From: Ferruginibacter sp.
GTDB taxonomy: Bacteria; Bacteroidota; Bacteroidia; Chitinophagales; Chitinophagaceae
Direction: 5' to 3'
Assembly (NCBI RefSeq): GCF_028288465.1
Contig: NZ_JAQBNR010000050.1
Coordinates: forward strand, 155,726 to 219,725
Length of the DNA stretch: 64,000 nt
Shown: one piece after another, positions 27,382 to 36,875 of the stretch
Numbering within the stretch: position 1 is the first letter of the stretch
Layout: each line of letters starts with the position of its first letter
Program-made: the position numbers and the translations under genes
The notes under the pieces: model-generated
The model's input: only the letters and a program-made list of their open reading frames with translations
Told to the model about the DNA's origin: nothing
Database searches by the model: none

Positions 27382-28107
27382 ATGACAAAATTTGCATTTG
27401 TACTAATTGCTATTTTCTCCCTTTCCCAGGCAACTGCACAACTAAAACCAAAAAAAGATTGGAGTAAAGTAGATATAGACCGTTCAGGAGATCATATTAT
27501 GCTGCAATTGAGCAGCGATCACTGGAGCGGAGCACCGGACAGTATTGGTGGCCGCATTAAAGGACTATCCCGTGGACTGAATTTTTACATCATGATGAAT
27601 AAGCCTTTTAAAACCGATCCAAGATGGAGTGTTGCTTTCGGACTAGGCATCAGCACAAGCAGTATTCTTTTTAATAAAACAGCTATTGGCATTCTTTCAA
27701 CCAGTACCTTACTTCCTTTTTCAAATCTGGATTCATCTAATTATTTTAAGAAATATAAATTGGCCACTTCATTTTTAGAAGTGCCTATTGAACTGAGGTA
27801 TACGGCTGATCCGTCACACGAAGCAAAAAGCTGGAAATTTGCGCTGGGTGTAAAAGTGGGTACTATGCTGAATACGCATACGAAGGGTAAAACTTTGGTA
27901 AATAAAAGTGGTACAACTATCATGTCGTATACAGAAAAAGAAAGCCGTAAAGCATATTTTAATACTACCCGTTTAGCGGCAACAGCAAGGGTTGGTATTG
28001 GTCATTTTTCTCTTTTTGGTGCTTATTCAATCACTTCGTTTTTAAAAGATGGCGCAGGACCATCGATCAGACCTTATCAAATCGGCCTGACAATAAGTGG
28101 TCTATAA
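27382..28107 (+). CDS. PorT-like outer-membrane beta-barrel protein
   Basis: 241 residues from ATG 27382 (MTKFAFVLIAIFSLSQATAQ), which gives a signal peptide; the upstream extension of the open frame runs into the tRNA and is not coding. The mature protein begins with a charged segment (KPKKDWSKVDIDRSGDHIML) followed by alternating strands (FYIMMNKPF, WSVAFGLGIST, FLEVPIELRYT, WKFALGVKVGTML, LFGAYSITSFL) typical of an 8- to 10-stranded barrel. Function unknown. It is followed by a terminator. Confidence 0.82.
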   Translation: MTKFAFVLIAIFSLSQATAQLKPKKDWSKVDIDRSGDHIMLQLSSDHWSGAPDSIGGRIKGLSRGLNFYIMMNKPFKTDPRWSVAFGLGISTSSILFNKTAIGILSTSTLLPFSNLDSSNYFKKYKLATSFLEVPIELRYTADPSHEAKSWKFALGVKVGTMLNTHTKGKTLVNKSGTTIMSYTEKESRKAYFNTTRLAATARVGIGHFSLFGAYSITSFLKDGAGPSIRPYQIGLTISGL

Positions 28108-28143
28108 TTTTATAAATCAAAAGCTTAACAAAATAAATTTTCA

Positions 28144-28168
28144 TCCCGGCTATTCTGCCGGGATTTTT
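28144..28168 (+). terminator. Terminator after the barrel protein
   Basis: TCCCGGC/GCCGGGA stem with a 6-base loop, then TTTTTAT. Confidence 0.8.
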
Positions 28169-28182
28169 ATTTAGCAATGGCG

Positions 28183-28190
28183 TAACTTTG
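28183..28190 (+). promoter_or_regulatory. Promoter -7 box before the purF-type gene
   Basis: TAACTTTG, 16 bases before ATG 28207. No TTG at the expected -33 distance. Confidence 0.4.
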
Positions 28191-28206
28191 CAACTTATAA
28201 AAATTC

Positions 28207-30054
28207 ATGAGCGACGAAATCAAACACGAATGTGGCCTCGCCTTTATTCGCCTTCGCAAACCTTTTAGTTATTATCAGCAACAATACGGATCCGTATTGT
28301 ATGGCCTTAATAAGTTGTATCTGCTGATGGAAAAACAGCACAACCGTGGACAGGACGGCGCGGGAATCGCAACTGTAAAGTTGAATGTTGAGCCAGGTTA
28401 TCCTTTTTTGCACCGGATACGCAGCAGTGCTAACCAACCCATCGCAGAGTTGTTTTCCCAGATTGGAAAAGAAATTGAAGAAATTGAAAAATATCAGCCG
28501 GATATTAAAAACCATCCGGGGCTGATGAAAGGCCATGTAAATCATTTGGGAGAATTATTACTGGGGCATTTGCGCTATGGAACCCAGGGAAAAAACAATG
28601 CTGAATTTTGCCATCCTTTTATAAAACGCGATACCATTCCTGCAAGAAATTTAGCACTGGCAGGAAATTTCAATCTGGTAAACACAGAAGAGTTATTTAG
28701 TCTTATTAATTTAGAGCCCGGCGTTTTTCAAAAACAAAGTGATCTTGCTGCCATGATGGAAGTATTGCATCATTTTTTGGTAAAGGCGGATGAAGCTTTT
28801 CCCGGTCAGCTTGATGTGGCTAAGGTGCTTAAAAAAGCAGTTCCTCTTTTTGACGGAGGATTTAATTTTTGTGGCTTAACCGGCAACGGAAAAGCTTTTA
28901 TTATGCGAGATGCACATGGAATAAGGCCTTCTTATTATTACGCCAATGACGACGTTATTGTTGGCGCCAGTGAAAGGGCTGCCATCAGAACCGCATTTAA
29001 TGTGGGGGAAAATGAAGTAAAGGAATTGATGCCGGGATGTGCTTTGCTGGTAGACGAACATGGCAATTATACGATTGAACAAATTGTTGAACCTAAAGAA
29101 AGAAAGGCCTGCAGCTTTGAACGCATTTACTTCTCCCGGGGAAGTGATGAAAAAATTTATAAGGAAAGAAAAGCGCTGGGTCGTTATCTGAGTGAACCCG
29201 TTTTAAAGGCCGTTGATTACGATTTAAAAAATACTATTTTTTCTTTTATCCCTAATACTGCAGAGACCGCTTTTTATGGTCTATTGAAAGGGGCAGATGA
29301 ATACCTGAAAAAAATTAAGATTGAAAGAATTTTAAGCTGGGGTAATGATTTTGATGAAGAGAAGTTATCAGAAATGATCAGCCGTAAAATTCGTTTTGAA
29401 AAGATAGCCATCAAAGATGTAAAGCTGCGCACCTTTATTACAGAAGACAGCAGCCGCAACGAAATGGTACAGCATGTATACGATATTACTTATGGAACTG
29501 TACGAAAAGGCATCGACACTTTAGTAGTGATTGATGATTCAATAGTGAGAGGAACTACTTTAAGAGAAAGTATTATCAGGATGCTTGCACGGCTGGAACC
29601 AAAAAAAATTATCGTTGTATCTTCTGCACCGCAAATCCGGTACCCTGACTGTTATGGAATAGATATGAGCAAGATGGGCGACTTCATAGCCTTTAAAGCT
29701 GCTATTGAATTGCTGTACGAAAGAAAGCAGGAAAGTTTGCTGGATGAAATTTTGTTAAAAGGCAAAGAACTGCAACGCAATAATAAACTGCATACAGAAA
29801 ATATAGTACGGCAGGTATACAAGCAATTTACTTTGGAAGAGATCTCCGCAAAGATTGCCCAGTTGATTACGCCAAAAGAAATCAATATTCCGGTAGACGT
29901 AATCTATCAAAAAATAGAAACCCTGCACCAGGCTTGTCCTACCAACACAGGCGACTGGTATTTTACAGGCAATTATCCTACGCCGGGAGGTAACCGCGTT
30001 TGCAACAAAGCTTTCATGAATTATATGGAAGGAAAGAATGTAAGGGGATACTAA
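28207..30054 (+). CDS. Amidophosphoribosyltransferase-type enzyme (PurF-like), long form
   Basis: 615 residues, longer than the 470-510 of standard PurF. The N-terminal glutaminase (class II Ntn fold) has its nucleophile at Cys9 in HECGLAF after an eight-residue propeptide that should be cleaved, then NRGQDGAGIA, GHLRYGTQG and a phosphoribosyltransferase domain with the PRPP loop VVIDDSIVRGTT (about 439-450). The reaction converts PRPP and glutamine to phosphoribosylamine, the first step of purine synthesis. Many Bacteroidota encode a long form in addition to a short PurF; I cannot tell whether this is the only copy. The last 100 residues are a helical extension I do not recognise. Box TAACTTTG precedes it. 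Confidence 0.88.
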   Translation: MSDEIKHECGLAFIRLRKPFSYYQQQYGSVLYGLNKLYLLMEKQHNRGQDGAGIATVKLNVEPGYPFLHRIRSSANQPIAELFSQIGKEIEEIEKYQPDIKNHPGLMKGHVNHLGELLLGHLRYGTQGKNNAEFCHPFIKRDTIPARNLALAGNFNLVNTEELFSLINLEPGVFQKQSDLAAMMEVLHHFLVKADEAFPGQLDVAKVLKKAVPLFDGGFNFCGLTGNGKAFIMRDAHGIRPSYYYANDDVIVGASERAAIRTAFNVGENEVKELMPGCALLVDEHGNYTIEQIVEPKERKACSFERIYFSRGSDEKIYKERKALGRYLSEPVLKAVDYDLKNTIFSFIPNTAETAFYGLLKGADEYLKKIKIERILSWGNDFDEEKLSEMISRKIRFEKIAIKDVKLRTFITEDSSRNEMVQHVYDITYGTVRKGIDTLVVIDDSIVRGTTLRESIIRMLARLEPKKIIVVSSAPQIRYPDCYGIDMSKMGDFIAFKAAIELLYERKQESLLDEILLKGKELQRNNKLHTENIVRQVYKQFTLEEISAKIAQLITPKEINIPVDVIYQKIETLHQACPTNTGDWYFTGNYPTPGGNRVCNKAFMNYMEGKNVRGY

Positions 30055-30228
30055 ATTCTGCATGTAATAAAGTCATTTCCGCTTCCGTCGTTTCATTAGT
30101 GGTATCATACTTGTATGAAAGTACTGATATGGGCATTCTTCATATAGCCTTGTTTTACTTTACATTGTTCGGCATACAAAAATTGCTATTTTTATATCCG
30201 GTAAATACCGGCTTTAAAAGCATTCATC

Positions 30229-30723
30229 ATGAAAACACTGCTCGTTATCCGACATGCAAAAAGTAGCTGGAGCGTTGCGTCGCTGAACGATTTTGACCGG
30301 TCGCTTAATGAGCGTGGGAAAAAAGATGCCCCGGTAATGGCGCAGCGTTTACTCGATAGAAAAATTATGATTGATGCTTTTGTTTCCAGCCCTGCGAAAC
30401 GGGCTAAAAAAACTGCTGAATTATTTAGTACTGTTTACCATAAAAATCTCAACGACATCATTTATGTGTCGGCTCTGTACCAGGCTTCGCCGGAAGTATT
30501 TTTTCAGGTAGTTGAACAATTAAATGATGACTTAAATTGTGTAGCCATCTTTTCACATAACCCTGGTATAACTGAGTTCGTAAACCAACTGGTGGAAAAT
30601 ACTTCCATCGATGATATGCCCACCTGCAGCATATTTGCAGTGCAGGTCAATATTTCCAAATGGAAAGAATTCAAGAAAGCTAAAAAGGAATTCCTGATGT
30701 TTGATTTTCCAAAAGTAGTTTAG
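30229..30723 (+). CDS. SixA-like histidine phosphatase
   Basis: 164 residues. The phosphatase signature RHAKSSW (Arg8, His9) is followed by RSLNERGKKDAP, a second Arg region SSPAKRAKKTAE and the second catalytic His in FSHNPGI. It belongs to the histidine phosphatase superfamily, closest to phosphohistidine phosphatase SixA, which removes phosphate from HPt domains. No N-terminal signal, so it is cytoplasmic. It lies between purF and a convergent glycosyltransferase, 33 bases away. Because HPt proteins occur at the phosphorelay locus near 52-63 kb, a role in that pathway is possible but is only an inference. Confidence 0.88.
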   Translation: MKTLLVIRHAKSSWSVASLNDFDRSLNERGKKDAPVMAQRLLDRKIMIDAFVSSPAKRAKKTAELFSTVYHKNLNDIIYVSALYQASPEVFFQVVEQLNDDLNCVAIFSHNPGITEFVNQLVENTSIDDMPTCSIFAVQVNISKWKEFKKAKKEFLMFDFPKVV

Positions 30724-30756
30724 ACATCTACAGTAAATTTTATATCGGTACAACAA

Positions 30757-31863
30757 TCAATTGCCGACAAACTCACTGATTACCTTTTTGTACAGTTCCA
30801 TATTATAGTCCTTTTTTAAAAAATTAAAAGTTTGAGTGGCTTCCAGAGCATCATTCAGTAAAAAATTTTTTTGCTGAACGCAGAAAAACAGCTGTTGTTC
30901 CATCAGTTTTTTGCCAAGATATTCCTGTTCTGTCTGGCCTGGTGTTGGCACCAGTATGGCTTTTTTTTGAAGTTTTATCAAGTCCATTATTGTGGTATAA
31001 CCAGATCTGCAAATGATCATCGCAGACTGCATTATGGCAGGTGAAAGTTCACTCGCATTAAGGTGATTTTTTACGGTGATATGTTGACTCGATTTTGGTA
31101 GAACTACGGGGTTAGTCGATTGCGGTAATCCCCGCACAAACAAAATCTCTCCGGCGAAATGCTGTAATTGTGGTATTAATTGATTTTCAAAAATTGTTCG
31201 TTGGGGTTCCGGACCAGACAGCAATATCATTAAGTCGTAAATTATTATTGTCTGTATTTTTTGCAGTCTTGAAAGGCCTCCGATATACCGGACGTTAGGT
31301 AAGCTTTTTTTTGGGTGCGATAACTGACCGGCTAAATTATCTGCCTCTTTGAAATCAGGCACCCAGCAATGTGTATATTTTTTTATAAACCAGTAATGGC
31401 AACTTTGCAGGATATTTTCAATAAGCCTGTTTCCTGTTTTAATCAGCAACTGGTGAGTAAGGTATACACAGGGAATTTCTGAATGATATAACCCGAACCT
31501 GTTATCTGAAATAACAGCGTCGATTGAATATTCTTTCACGATCTTTTTTAACCAACGATGTTCCCTGTAAATGGAAAACAAAATTTGAGGTACCTGGGAT
31601 AGTATTTTAATTGTCAGCCACCGCTTTTGCCGGGAATATTGTATACGGTAGCCATTCAGCGGCAAAATTTTTAACCTGGGAAATTCTTTTTGCAGCAGAA
31701 CAGCTATCGCCGTTTCGCCAGCAATATAAACTCCACAATTGTTTTCCAATAAATTCGTTATCAATGGAATGCTTCTTGTTGCGTGGCCAAGACCCCAATC
31801 CAACGGCACTATTAAAACGTTTTTTAATTTAGGCAATTTATTAATTTCAAAATAATTTATCAA
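30757..31863 (-). CDS. MurG/GT28-like glycosyltransferase
   Basis: 368 residues. The N-terminal half contains the donor-independent loop VPLDWGLGHATRS, HQLLIKTGNRL and SIDAVISDNRFGLY. The C-terminal half has LLSGPEPQRTIFENQLI and the nucleotide-sugar motif RSGYTTIMDLIKLQKKAILVPTPGQTEQEYLG, the end of which matches GT-B enzymes. It probably transfers a sugar from a nucleotide donor to an unknown acceptor at the cytoplasmic membrane. The start is TTG 31863; no ATG is available before the conserved region, and an inner TTG (31836) is an alternative. Confidence 0.83.
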   Translation of the reverse strand: MINYFEINKLPKLKNVLIVPLDWGLGHATRSIPLITNLLENNCGVYIAGETAIAVLLQKEFPRLKILPLNGYRIQYSRQKRWLTIKILSQVPQILFSIYREHRWLKKIVKEYSIDAVISDNRFGLYHSEIPCVYLTHQLLIKTGNRLIENILQSCHYWFIKKYTHCWVPDFKEADNLAGQLSHPKKSLPNVRYIGGLSRLQKIQTIIIYDLMILLSGPEPQRTIFENQLIPQLQHFAGEILFVRGLPQSTNPVVLPKSSQHITVKNHLNASELSPAIMQSAMIICRSGYTTIMDLIKLQKKAILVPTPGQTEQEYLGKKLMEQQLFFCVQQKNFLLNDALEATQTFNFLKKDYNMELYKKVISEFVGN

Positions 31864-31915
31864 AAAAAAGCAATAATAATGTTTAAAATTAGTTTACTTT
31901 TATAATCCTTTATTT

Positions 31916-32038
31916 ATGCAACGATTTTTAAAAATAGGTTTTTTATCGATTTTAGTAATCTCTATTGCCGTAAGTGGCTGCAGTGCTTCAAAGAAAAACT
32001 GTGGTTGTCCAAACAAAAGGGGAATGGTTGGTTACTAG
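31916..32038 (+). CDS. Very small cysteine-rich lipoprotein
   Basis: 40 residues: MQRFLKIGFL with a hydrophobic core to the lipobox AVSGC (Cys22), then KKNCGCPNKRGMVGY and a stop. The short mature part contains a CGCP motif and ends in a glycine and tyrosine. The signal peptide gives confidence that it is translated. It lies 35 bases before the next small gene in the same direction, and a Bacteroidota family of such micro-lipoproteins with a CGCP motif is likely but unverified. Confidence 0.72.
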   Translation: MQRFLKIGFLSILVISIAVSGCSASKKNCGCPNKRGMVGY

Positions 32039-32073
32039 ATTACGGGATTTAAGACCGAAAAGTCTATATATCA

Positions 32074-32322
32074 ATGAACAGAATAAACCGCGATTTGCTT
32101 GTCTTGTTTAACCAGGAATTAATGAGCCCCCAAGCCATTGAAAACGAAGTTGAATTATTACATGAATTATTATTCACCGTAGAACGGCTGGACAATCTTG
32201 TAACAGTTCACGAAGTAATTGATCTTGATAAATACAAGGTTATACAAAAGGATACAATGGTTCGTAAAGTTATTCGTATGCAGGAGTTGCAACCCTTTAT
32301 ATTTTTAAATTGCAAAAACTAG
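32074..32322 (+). CDS. Hypothetical small protein (82 residues)
   Basis: The protein is acidic-basic mixed and helical: VELLHELLFTVERLDNLVTVHEVI and YKVIQKDTMVRKVIRMQEL. No signal peptide and no recognised domain. Codon composition is like that of neighbours. It follows the micro-lipoprotein by 35 bases, and its stop is 8 bases from that of the convergent aminotransferase. Confidence 0.65.
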   Translation: MNRINRDLLVLFNQELMSPQAIENEVELLHELLFTVERLDNLVTVHEVIDLDKYKVIQKDTMVRKVIRMQELQPFIFLNCKN

Positions 32323-32330
32323 TTTGCATT

Positions 32331-33599
32331 TTATTTCGATAACTTTTGCAACGCCGCCTTTAATTTTTTCAGCATTTCATCTATCTCATCTTTTTTACAG
32401 GTGCCAACGCTTAACCTGTACCAGTTGCTTTTTGCCGATGCCCCAAAGGCCGTAAAAGGAACAATGGCCAGTTTTGCCTCATCCAATAAATACGCTGTTA
32501 CTTCTGCCTGATCAGTTAAAACTTTTCCAGCAGCAGTTGTTTTATCAACAAGATCAATCTGTATTGTTAAGTAAATGGCTGCCTGCGGTGCAATGGCATC
32601 TACAGTAAAGCCTTCTTTTTTCAATTGTTGAAAGCCTTCATAAATTCTTTGTAACCGCTCCGCTATTTCACTTTTAAAGTGATTGAAATAGGCATCTACT
32701 TCATTTGCCTGCAACAGGTAAATAGCTGTAGCCTTCTGCTCTGCCATAGGTGCCCATGCGCCAAGGTGACTGTTAATGGCCTTCATTTTATTAATTAACA
32801 CTTCCGGTCCCAAAGCCCATCCAACTCGTACACCGGTTGCTGCAAAAGCCTTGCTGATACCATCGATAAAAATGGTGTATTCTTTCATTGCAGGTCTTAA
32901 TGAGACAGGATTATAGTGTATTGTGTCTCCATAAGTCAATGTCCAGTAAATCTGGTCGTACAGCAAGTATAGTTTCTTTTCGTCCGCACCGCGTTGAGCA
33001 TTTTCTTCAATTACCATATCGCAGATGGCTTCCAACTCATCTTTTGAAAAGGTTGTTCCGGTGGGATTTAGAGGAGAGCATAATGCCAACAAGGATGCCC
33101 CTTTCAAATGAGGCTTTATTTCTTCTGCCGCAGGCATAAAATTGTTTTCCTTTTTACTTTCAATTACAATATGTTGCCCTTCGGTAAAATGAACATAATG
33201 ATTGTTGTTCCAGCTTGGTACTGCATATATTACTTTTTCTCCTTTATCTACAATAGCACGATAGGCAGCATAAATCAACGGCCTTCCTCCTGCTGCTATT
33301 AAAATTTCATTATTGTTATACTGAAGTCCTTCTCTGGTTTGTATAAACGCTGCCACCGCAGTCCGTAATTCCACAATGCCATCTGCCGGAGGATAGGTAG
33401 TATTCAGCTTGCGGTATGCATTTACAATTTCGTTTTCCAGCTCTTTAGGAATGGGAAATATAGCACTGTCAAAATCACCGATAGTAAAATTGTAAATTTT
33501 TTCACCCTGCAACATTTTTGCTTTTATGTCTGCTCCCAATTTTACTATTTCAGATCCAATAAGGGTTTCAGCAAGTTGACTCAGTTTTTGTGAAGGCAT
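32331..33599 (-). CDS. PLP-dependent class I/II aminotransferase (aspartate-aminotransferase-like)
   Basis: 422 residues with the full fold. Substrate-side motifs: GDFDSAIFPIP at the N-terminus, TYPPADGIVELRTA, LCSPLNPTGTTFS (Asn contacting PLP), YDQIYW (Tyr), the Schiff-base lysine in DGISKAFAATGVRVGW and the Arg near the end (NWYRLSVGTC). It transfers an amino group between an amino acid and 2-oxoglutarate. Substrate cannot be predicted. The promoter is at 33634-33663 and the transcript appears monocistronic. Confidence 0.92.
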   Translation of the reverse strand: MPSQKLSQLAETLIGSEIVKLGADIKAKMLQGEKIYNFTIGDFDSAIFPIPKELENEIVNAYRKLNTTYPPADGIVELRTAVAAFIQTREGLQYNNNEILIAAGGRPLIYAAYRAIVDKGEKVIYAVPSWNNNHYVHFTEGQHIVIESKKENNFMPAAEEIKPHLKGASLLALCSPLNPTGTTFSKDELEAICDMVIEENAQRGADEKKLYLLYDQIYWTLTYGDTIHYNPVSLRPAMKEYTIFIDGISKAFAATGVRVGWALGPEVLINKMKAINSHLGAWAPMAEQKATAIYLLQANEVDAYFNHFKSEIAERLQRIYEGFQQLKKEGFTVDAIAPQAAIYLTIQIDLVDKTTAAGKVLTDQAEVTAYLLDEAKLAIVPFTAFGASAKSNWYRLSVGTCKKDEIDEMLKKLKAALQKLSK

Positions 33600-33633
33600 A
33601 TCTGCGGGTTATTGTTTGCAATTTTTTACGGAG

Positions 33634-33663
33634 CAAAAGTAATTTTTAAACAGGGCATAGCAA
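33634..33663 (-). promoter_or_regulatory. Promoter of the aminotransferase
   Basis: Minus strand: TTG at 33663-33661, a 19-base spacer and TACTTTTG at 33641-33634. Transcription would start about 30 bases before the ATG. Confidence 0.7.
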
Positions 33664-33810
33664 AAACAAATCATACAACTTGTGCTGTTTTTGCAATTAA
33701 AAGGTAAGTGCGTGAGCATCCACCCTGCATTCTTTATAATTATTCCGAACAAATTCATCCCGTGTAGCCAACATACACGTAACTTTCATTTAAGAAAAAT
33801 TTTGTTTTTT

Positions 33811-36807
33811 ATGAAGTTAAAACTGATTGCATTAGCATGTACTGCGCTGGCGTACAGCAGCTATGCACAAACTGTAGACACCAGTATGTTTAACAGCATG
33901 CGCTGGCGAATGATTGGCCCACACCGTGGAGGAAGAACCGTTGGAGCTGTGGGTGTACCGCAACAACCCAATGTATTTTACATCGGCGTAAACAACGGCG
34001 GCGTTTGGAAAACGACCGACTACGGCCGCACCTGGTTTCCCATTTTTGACAGCCAGCCTACGGGTTCAGTTGGTGATGTGGCTGTAGCGCCATCCAACCC
34101 CAATATCGTATATGTGGCGAGTGGTGAAGGGATTCAGCGACCCGATCTTTCAGTTGGAGATGGCATTTATAAATCGGCGGATGCTGGTAAAACATGGATC
34201 AATACAGGCTTAAAAGATGGTCAGCAAATTGGCGGACTTGCAATTGACGCTGCCAATGAAAACCGGGTATTTGCAGCCGTACTTGGTCATCCGTACGGGC
34301 CCAATACCGAACGTGGCGTGTATCGCACAACCGATGGAGGCAAAACCTGGGAACGTGTGTTATACAAAGATGAAAATACCGGTGCCATACAAGTGGCAAT
34401 TGACCCAAAAGACCCGAATATTATATATGCCGATTTATGGGCAGGCCGGCAGGGACCATGGGAAAACGGAGAATGGAACGGAGACGAAAGTGGTTTGTAT
34501 AAATCGACCAATGGAGGAAACACCTGGAAACAACTTACTAAAGGATTGCCGACGACAAAAATGGGACTGGGGCGCATTGGTTTTTGCATTGCACCAACCA
34601 ATAGCAGCCGTTTATATGCAACAGTGGATGCAGGGGAATATGGAGGCATTTACCGCAGCGATGATGCCGGGGAAACCTGGAGCCAGATGAATAAGGATGA
34701 ACGGTTTTGGGGAAGAGGTGATGATTTTGCAGAAGTGAAAGTGGACCCTGAAAACGCTGATATTGTTTATACTGCAGATGTGGTTGTGTGGAAATCTGTT
34801 GATGGTGCAAAAACCTGGAAAGACTTTCGCGGGGCACCAGGCGGGGATGATTACCATCGCATCTGGATTAACCCCACCAATTCAGATATCATGTTAATTG
34901 CTGCTGACCAGGGCGCTATCATCACTGTAAATGGCGGACAAACTTTTTCCTCCTGGTACAATCAGCCGACGGCGCAATTTTATCATGTAAGCACCGACAA
35001 TGCTTTTCCGTATAACGTATATGGAGGCCAGCAGGAAAGTGGTTCTGTTGGCATCGCAAGCCGTGGCAATGACGGCCAAATTACTTTCAGGGAATGGCAT
35101 CCTGTTGGCGGTGAAGAATACGGTTATGTTGCGGCTGATCCCAAAAACCCCGACATCATTTATGCCGGTAAAATATCCAAATACGATAAACGTACAGGAC
35201 AGGTACAAAACATTTCGCCCGAAGCTGTTCGCAGTGGCAAATACCGCTTTATCAGAACTGCCCCTGTTCTTTTTTCGCCTGTTGATTCCGCAACCTTATA
35301 CTTTGCGGGGAACGTGATTTTTAAAACAAAAAATGGCGGTAATACCTGGCAAACAATCAGCCCCGATTTAACCCGGGAGGCATGGGATATTCCGGCAAGT
35401 GTAGGTATCTACACCAATGACGCGATGAAAAAAATGCCCCGTCGGGGAGTCGTTTATACCGTTGCGCCATCGTTTAAAGATATCAACACCATTTGGGCGG
35501 GTACAGATGATGGGTACATCCAGGTTACGCACAATGGTGGTAAAACGTGGGCCAATGTAACTCCCTCCCTTGTTACTTCGTGGAGCAAGGTTTCCATGAT
35601 AGAAGCCAGTCACACCGATATCAATACTGCCTATGCAGCAGTGAACAGGATACGTTGCGACGATATGCATGCCCACATCTATAAAACAACCAACGGTGGT
35701 AAAAGCTGGAAAGAAATCACGACGGGTCTACCAGACGATCCCATCAATACCGTCCGTGAAGATCATATTCGTAAAGGGCTGTTGTTTGCAGGCAGCGAGC
35801 GGGCTGTATATTTTTCTTTGGATGATGGTGAACACTGGCAATCATTGCGGTTAAATATGCCTTCAACTTCCATTCGGGACCTGGTAATAAAAGATGACGA
35901 CATTGTGGTCGGCACACATGGAAGAAGCTTTTGGATATTGGATAATATTTCGCCGTTAAGACAACTATCGACAGGAGGTCTAAAAACACCTGTAGTGTTA
36001 TACAAGCCACAAACAGCCGTTCGTGTACGCTGGAATATGAATGCTGACACGCCATTACCACAGGAAGAGCCAGCAGGAGAAAATCCACCCGATGGCGCTA
36101 TCATTGATTATTACCTGAAAGACAATGCAAGCAGTGAAGTTGAGCTGGAGATTAAAGATGCAAAAGGTAATCTGGTTCGCAGATTCAGCAGCAGTGATAA
36201 ACCATATATTATTCCACCAGTGAATATTCCGATATACTGGATAAGGCCACAACAGGTTTTATCCGCTAAACAAGGTGCACACCGGTTTATCTGGGATATG
36301 CGCTATGCACCGCTTGATTTGCCTGCAACTTATCCAATGGGTGCAATTTATCAAAATACAGCGCCTGCAAAAACGTCGCCCTGGATAATGCCGGGGACAT
36401 ATAACGTTACACTAATTGCTGATGGTAAGACCTTCACTAAACAGTTCGCTGTTGTAATGGATCCAAGAGTGCACATTACATCCAAAGCATTGCAGCAACA
36501 ACACGATCTTGCATTGATTTGTTACCAGGGCAGAATAAAAACAATGAAGATGAAAGAAGCCATTCTTGCTGCAAAGGATAAGATAGCTAAACAACCGGCT
36601 GATGCTAACGCTGAGGCAACAAATATGCGGACTTTGGATGCCCGGCTTGCCACTGTTGAAAAATTAAATGGGACATTTGCCGGACTGCATGATATTTTAG
36701 AAGATGCCGACATGCAAGCTACCACTCAAACTATATTAGCTGTGGAAGTATCACAAAAACAACTACAGGATGCAGAAAAAAAGTGGGAGGCGCTGAAAAT
36801 AAAATAA
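33811..36807 (+). CDS. Large secreted Asp-box (BNR/sortilin-like) propeller protein
   Basis: 998 residues from ATG 33811 (MKLKLIALACTALAYSSYAQ), a signal peptide; the open frame extends upstream without a better start. The first 700 residues hold many Asp-box units of the form SxDxGxTW (TTDYGRTW, SADAGKTW, TTDGGKTW, STNGGNTW, SDDAGETW, TTNGGKSW), marking a beta-propeller like that of sialidases and VPS10/sortilin proteins. The block RWRMIGPHRGGRTVGAVGV begins the mature protein. The C-terminal 300 residues include a beta-sandwich and a final helical region (TNMRTLDARLATVEKLNG). Family members are annotated as glycosyl hydrolases, but no active-site residues are obvious. There is no T9SS domain at the end. 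Confidence 0.88.
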   Translation: MKLKLIALACTALAYSSYAQTVDTSMFNSMRWRMIGPHRGGRTVGAVGVPQQPNVFYIGVNNGGVWKTTDYGRTWFPIFDSQPTGSVGDVAVAPSNPNIVYVASGEGIQRPDLSVGDGIYKSADAGKTWINTGLKDGQQIGGLAIDAANENRVFAAVLGHPYGPNTERGVYRTTDGGKTWERVLYKDENTGAIQVAIDPKDPNIIYADLWAGRQGPWENGEWNGDESGLYKSTNGGNTWKQLTKGLPTTKMGLGRIGFCIAPTNSSRLYATVDAGEYGGIYRSDDAGETWSQMNKDERFWGRGDDFAEVKVDPENADIVYTADVVVWKSVDGAKTWKDFRGAPGGDDYHRIWINPTNSDIMLIAADQGAIITVNGGQTFSSWYNQPTAQFYHVSTDNAFPYNVYGGQQESGSVGIASRGNDGQITFREWHPVGGEEYGYVAADPKNPDIIYAGKISKYDKRTGQVQNISPEAVRSGKYRFIRTAPVLFSPVDSATLYFAGNVIFKTKNGGNTWQTISPDLTREAWDIPASVGIYTNDAMKKMPRRGVVYTVAPSFKDINTIWAGTDDGYIQVTHNGGKTWANVTPSLVTSWSKVSMIEASHTDINTAYAAVNRIRCDDMHAHIYKTTNGGKSWKEITTGLPDDPINTVREDHIRKGLLFAGSERAVYFSLDDGEHWQSLRLNMPSTSIRDLVIKDDDIVVGTHGRSFWILDNISPLRQLSTGGLKTPVVLYKPQTAVRVRWNMNADTPLPQEEPAGENPPDGAIIDYYLKDNASSEVELEIKDAKGNLVRRFSSSDKPYIIPPVNIPIYWIRPQQVLSAKQGAHRFIWDMRYAPLDLPATYPMGAIYQNTAPAKTSPWIMPGTYNVTLIADGKTFTKQFAVVMDPRVHITSKALQQQHDLALICYQGRIKTMKMKEAILAAKDKIAKQPADANAEATNMRTLDARLATVEKLNGTFAGLHDILEDADMQATTQTILAVEVSQKQLQDAEKKWEALKIK

Positions 36808-36822
36808 GTTGAGCAGTAAATT

Positions 36823-36855
36823 AAAAAGCCGTTCAAAGAAAATGAACGGCTTTTT
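36823..36855. terminator. Bidirectional terminator between convergent genes
   Basis: AAAAAGCCGTTCA pairs with TGAACGGCTTTTT around AAGAAAA, with A/T runs on both sides. It serves the propeller gene on the plus strand and the barrel gene on the minus strand. Confidence 0.88.
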
Positions 36856-36875
36856 AATTGTGTTTTATGTTTTTA

